NCBI GenBank assembly: GCA_016758965.1
Contig: JAEPRB010000632.1
Location: forward strand, 1-10,276
Length of the DNA: 10,276 nucleotides
From: Circinella minor
Lineage: Eukaryota > Mucoromycota > Mucoromycetes > Mucorales > Lichtheimiaceae
Reading direction: 5' to 3'
The notes under the pieces are model-generated. The model saw only the letters and a list, made by a program, of their open reading frames with translations. It made no database searches and was not told the origin of the DNA. Below, in pieces: positions 7,545 to 10,276 of the stretch (its first letter is position 1; each line of letters begins with the position of its first letter). The position numbers were made by a program, and so were the translations under genes.

Positions 7545-8677
7545 GTAAAGAAGGGGATTGAGCATTTGTTACCACCTGGTCATAAACAAGATTGTTTCTA
7601 TGGTGCTTGAGTAACAAAGCCAAGTTTTGGTTGTCGATTGGTGACGGCCAAGAAACTGCACGTCATTGACATTAAAAGTCGTATAAAAACAATAATGCTT
7701 TCCGATATTGATTTACTGCTTCGTAACTCAAAGGAACTTGAAGAACCTTTGACTTACCATCTTTACTCAGACGAGCTGCATCTGTCACTATAAAATAGAT
7801 CATAAAACAAAATTAAGTTATATATACATATTACAATTATAGAAATACCACTATTAAAAACATGTTGTAGAAATATTACATTGAGGTAAAGTGGTAGTCA
7901 AATTCGATTCCTCATTTGTTTTGACATAAATCTGCGTTCTTACATCTGTACCAATTGGTACATTTTTGTTGAATTTGCGTTTGACCACAAATTCTGAGAA
8001 AAAGGCAACAACCAATTCAGGAGGGCCTACGGTATAAGGGTGCTCTTGATCAGCGTTGAATTTCTGATGATTTGCATCGCAAAAGTGCTATAATTTACAA
8101 TTGCAAATAAAGTAATGGTTACATTCCGAGATAAAAAAAAAGACAATAAAGTTGCTACAGGGACCCCACCCATACAATTTATGGACAAGATGTGAAAACA
8201 AGTTTCTCAATAAGCTCAAACAATAATCATGATATTTAGAGTTAAGCTGCAAAATTTATATGACTTATATACGTGATGATCGAAAATGCTGATAGATATA
8301 TGACCATATAGTAATTGCATATAAAGTGCATACATTTGCATGTCAAATTATTGTTTAACCCTGGGAAAAAACTATAAAAACTAGGGTGTTTGTAGCAACT
8401 CTTAAATGAAACGGCAAAATAGACTACCTTCCAATGGACTAATGGCTGTTTATAAGCCAAAGTCGTAGTTGGTCTTGTTTTGATATAAGAAATCAACAGC
8501 ATGATCAATTTCATCCAATTTACTCGAAGGATGAGTAATGGCGACATTGTTTGACAGATCGCCTGATGATTGAGCGCTTGACCCGGCAGATGTTGATGCT
8601 GCAACGTTCTGTTCCTAATCAATTTTTCTCGGACGGCCTCGGCCACGCTTAGCAGGTTGATTTTGAGAATGATTCAT
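7534..8677 (-). pseudogene. AT-hook protein with Ndc10/Crypton-like recombinase N-terminal region (broken)
   Basis: From the ATG at 8677 the product begins with a clear AT-hook, KRGRGRPRKID (residues 10-20), then a TAG (8617-8615). A Ser/Ala-rich linker and DEIDHAVDFLYQNK follow, to a TAA at 8452-8450. After a poorly resolved part, a coding-like frame opens at 8246 and includes KLYGWGP and, past a TAG at 8090-8088, HFCDANHQKFNADQEHPYTV and VAFFSEFVVKRKF. A predicted 92-nt intron (7879-7788) joins it in frame to VPLSYEAVNQYRKALLFLYD, then TAA (7674) and TGA (7665), then AVSWPSP and LLKHHRNN. The pattern resembles the helical, core-binding-like half of fungal Ndc10/Crypton tyrosine-recombinase proteins. 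The catalytic R-H-R-Y half is absent, the frame ending near 7534. The AT-hook and decay are seen directly; the family is a recollection-based inference. Confidence 0.5.
7788..7879 (-). other. Predicted intron in the AT-hook/recombinase-like pseudogene (92 nt)
   Basis: Read on the minus strand it starts GTAATATTTC (7879) and ends TATTTTATAG (7788). Removal joins T (7880) to TG (7787-7786) as a Leu codon and keeps the frame between LTTTLPQ and TDAARLSKDG. Both flanks look coding and the interior does not. Confidence 0.6.
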
Positions 8678-8737
8678 GATAAAATAATTGAGAAAAAAGA
8701 GAGCAATGTGTAATATAGTCTCAAACCCTTCACAATT

Positions 8738-8865
8738 TAGTATTTATAACTCAAGTCAGTATTTATAACTCAAAAAAAAAAGTTTCAGTATTTATAGCTT
8801 TTTTATTATACAAAAAGTTAATTTTACTGGCCTTGTACCAGCTAAATCCCCAGTATTTATAACTC
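8738..8865 (-). promoter_or_regulatory. Four copies of a 15-nt TATA-containing motif upstream of the AT-hook gene
   Basis: CAGTATTTATAACTC, or a one- or two-base variant, occurs on the plus strand at 8738-8754 (TAG start), 8757-8773, 8786-8800 and 8851-8865. The first two are tandem with a 19-nt period. On the minus strand each contains TATAAATA, at 8748, 8767, 8796 and 8861, and the nearest lies about 71 nt upstream of the gene's ATG (8677). They could be a repeated core promoter, subterminal repeats of the mobile element carrying the gene, or both. Confidence 0.55.
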
Positions 8866-8986
8866 GACTTCAGTATTCCTTCGTCGTTACCTTCCATTTT
8901 TGGTAACTTTTTGAAGCTTTTGAGCCCGTTGATTGGCAGACTTCTTCAATTTCTTACCAAAAAAAAATCGAGTTATAATACTGTGG
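8848..8986. mobile_element. Possible short inverted-repeat element (MITE-like)
   Basis: The left arm CCCCAGTATTTATAACTCGA (8848-8867) is mirrored on the right by TCGAGTTATAATACTG followed by TGGGG (8968-8987). They differ by a CA insertion and the loss of one T. The arms bound about 140 bp. Inside, the minus strand encodes a short Lys-rich stretch (KKLKKSANQRAQKLQKV) that may be a coding relic. No target-site duplication is evident. Arm similarity is directly visible; the MITE interpretation is inferred. Confidence 0.45.
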
Positions 8987-9099
8987 GGAGGGTTGGTGTT
9001 ATTGTTATTGGTTATATGGTTGGTTTCTGTCACTTTTTCGAATAAACTCTCCAAACTACTTAAAAAGTGATATGTAGCAGAACATAACACGTGTGGTGC

Positions 9100-9980
9100 T
9101 TAGGGTTATGTGTACGATTGATAAAAAGGTAAGAATAAAATAGAAATAAAAAATAAATAAAGAATAGAAAATAGAGGAAGGGAAAAACGATAAAATAAAT
9201 AGATAGATAAACGGGTTCAGAGAAGTTAAGGGTTGCATGTAGTAAATAGTAAAGATAGAAATAAAATAAAATAATAGTAAAAGAAATAAACGAAATATAA
9301 TCCAACGATGATTTCACTAAGATTATCCCAAACTAATAATGCAAATCCAACGTCAATACAATTCCTAACGATTAAATAACCAGAATAAGATAATCTTTTA
9401 TTAACAATTTTCTAATTGCTATTTATATTCGAATTCTAAAAATGGAAAAGAGCTGTTTCTAACTAGTGAATATATGATCTATATTCTGATAGATAATCAT
9501 ATATAAGAGTACGGGAAATATTCCATATAATGGAATTATATCATTTAAAGTGTGACAACAAGATTGACATAACATACGGTAGGAAATAAAAAGAGAAAAT
9601 ATCGGATAAGAAGAAGACAAAAATTAAAGAACGGGTATGATAAGGAAGGGTAAATAGGGCAACAAGATAAAGGTTTCAATATAATGAATTAGCGTCGAGC
9701 ATAAAAATCATGCTAATCAAAGAGGGTAGTAAAAATAAAAATACGGATTAGGAACTAACACGATAAGAAAAATAATGATAATACAATAGTCATCATTAAA
9801 TACAAATAAGTTAAAGAATAAAATAATACCGAGTATAAAATAACAATGATATACAAGGAATTACGTAAAGATATAAATAATATATAGTAACAAAAGGGGA
9901 TATTCTTCAAATAAAAAGATAAGGATTGTATCAGAAAATAAAGATAATAATAATAATAAGAAATAAAAGCAATGATAAGA
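9100..9980. other. A-rich, strand-asymmetric noncoding stretch
   Basis: The plus strand is dominated by A, with G exceeding C and T comparatively scarce, especially at 9120-9300 and 9720-9970. Motifs such as AATAAAATAGAAATAAAAAATAA recur imperfectly, and a short ATA run (about 9944-9957) is present. Open frames on the minus strand here are runs of Phe, Tyr, Leu and Ile produced by composition. I recognise no gene, RNA or element terminus. Confidence 0.6.
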
Positions 9981-10139
9981 AAATCGGCTATTTCGGGAGA
10001 AGGTTTCGGTAGAATATTTCTTCCCAAATTATGCCATATTCGGTGGCCAACTCCATCACGTGAGTGCCCAAAGTGGATGAGGCTGGAAAACCTCACACAC
10101 AACGTGTCAAACTATCAGATCTGTTGTAAGTTTATATGA
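9972..10139 (+). CDS. Unidentified 55-codon frame in a compositionally balanced island
   Basis: A small frame runs from ATG (9972) to TGA (10137-10139). It contains a stretch with ordinary protein-like composition, GEGFGRIFLPKLCHIRWP and ECPKWMRLENLTHN, with two Trp and four Cys. It stands out because the surrounding kilobase is A-rich and noncoding. The opposite strand is also open here (about 10102-9985), so the true coding strand, if any, is unclear. I do not recognise a family. It may be a pseudogene fragment or a relic of a transposon exon. Treat as doubtful. Confidence 0.2.
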   Translation: MIRKSAISGEGFGRIFLPKLCHIRWPTPSRECPKWMRLENLTHNVSNYQICCKFI

Positions 10140-10276
10140 CTAATCGCCACACCTTAACATTAACAATAATAACCAGGATTCTTCGGTAGATGAAACACAA
10201 TAAACTATGCCACAAGGGAAATGATAATAAAGAAGGTGAGGAAGGTAAAATAAGAAACAAGTAGACTAGTTGATAA
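10140..10276. other. A-rich noncoding end of window
   Basis: No coding frame, repeat or structured element is visible. Confidence 0.5.

Noticed and set aside
8242..8646. 134-codon minus-strand frame over the AT-hook region
   Set aside because: It is out of frame with the AT-hook and linker, and its second half is Tyr/Phe/Ile-rich sequence typical of noncoding A+T-rich DNA. The frame starting at 8677 explains the conserved-looking residues better.
9056..9317. Two hydrophobic minus-strand frames resembling membrane proteins
   Set aside because: The Phe/Tyr/Leu runs are the complement of A-rich DNA; they lack codon-position structure and a plausible start context.
9755..10102. 115-codon minus-strand frame
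   Set aside because: Most of it is Tyr/Leu/Ser low-complexity from A-rich DNA. Only the first ~40 codons look ordinary, and the plus strand is equally open there.
1..10276. CRISPR array, tRNA, rRNA, riboswitch or bacterial promoter/terminator
   Set aside because: No regularly spaced repeats with unique spacers, no tRNA-like arm motifs and no operon-like gene packing were found; introns and element types are eukaryotic.

Overview
The window looks like a transposon-dense intergenic region of a fungal nuclear genome, most likely an early-diverging, Mucoromycota-type fungus. The grounds are high A+T content, genes broken by very short GT-AG introns (73, 75 and 92 nt, inferred), and Gag, FAR1/MULE and recombinase-like proteins of a style I associate with those fungi. 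No taxon-specific marker is present, so the lineage is an inference. I see no bacterial operon, tRNA, rRNA or CRISPR array.

Left part (1-3843, all minus strand): two copies of a Ty3/gypsy-like gag region lie head to tail. Copy A (1221 down to 1) is open over 407 codons and runs off the window edge. Copy B (3643 down to about 1714) contains gag and the start of an aspartic protease, but it is dead: the D-T-G active site reads D-P-S, there is a frameshift, and reverse transcriptase, RNase H and integrase are absent. The copies share a leader and a 38-nt identical block holding a candidate primer-binding site.

Middle (3844-6184, plus strand): a FAR1/MULE-type DNA-transposon transposase, divergent from gag B. 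Read as three exons joined by two short introns, it gives one 703-codon frame with a FAR1 zinc domain, the DDE catalytic triad, a CxxH motif, a SWIM zinc finger and a basic tail. It is interrupted by three in-frame stops.

Right part: 6185-7440 is A+T-rich and shows only microsatellites and hairpins. A perfect 14-bp inverted repeat (7447-7460 / 7531-7544) sits at the end of a minus-strand pseudogene (8677 down to about 7534). That gene encodes an AT-hook followed by a region resembling the N-terminal part of Ndc10/Crypton-type tyrosine-recombinase-like proteins. Upstream of it are four copies of a 15-nt motif carrying TATAAATA on the minus strand, plus an inverted fifth copy. From 9120 to 9980 the plus strand is strongly A-rich and noncoding, followed by a short, more balanced island (about 9984-10125) that I cannot identify.

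The genes do not form a pathway. They are remnants of at least three unrelated mobile-element types in different states of decay. Only gag copy A shows no lesion within the window.
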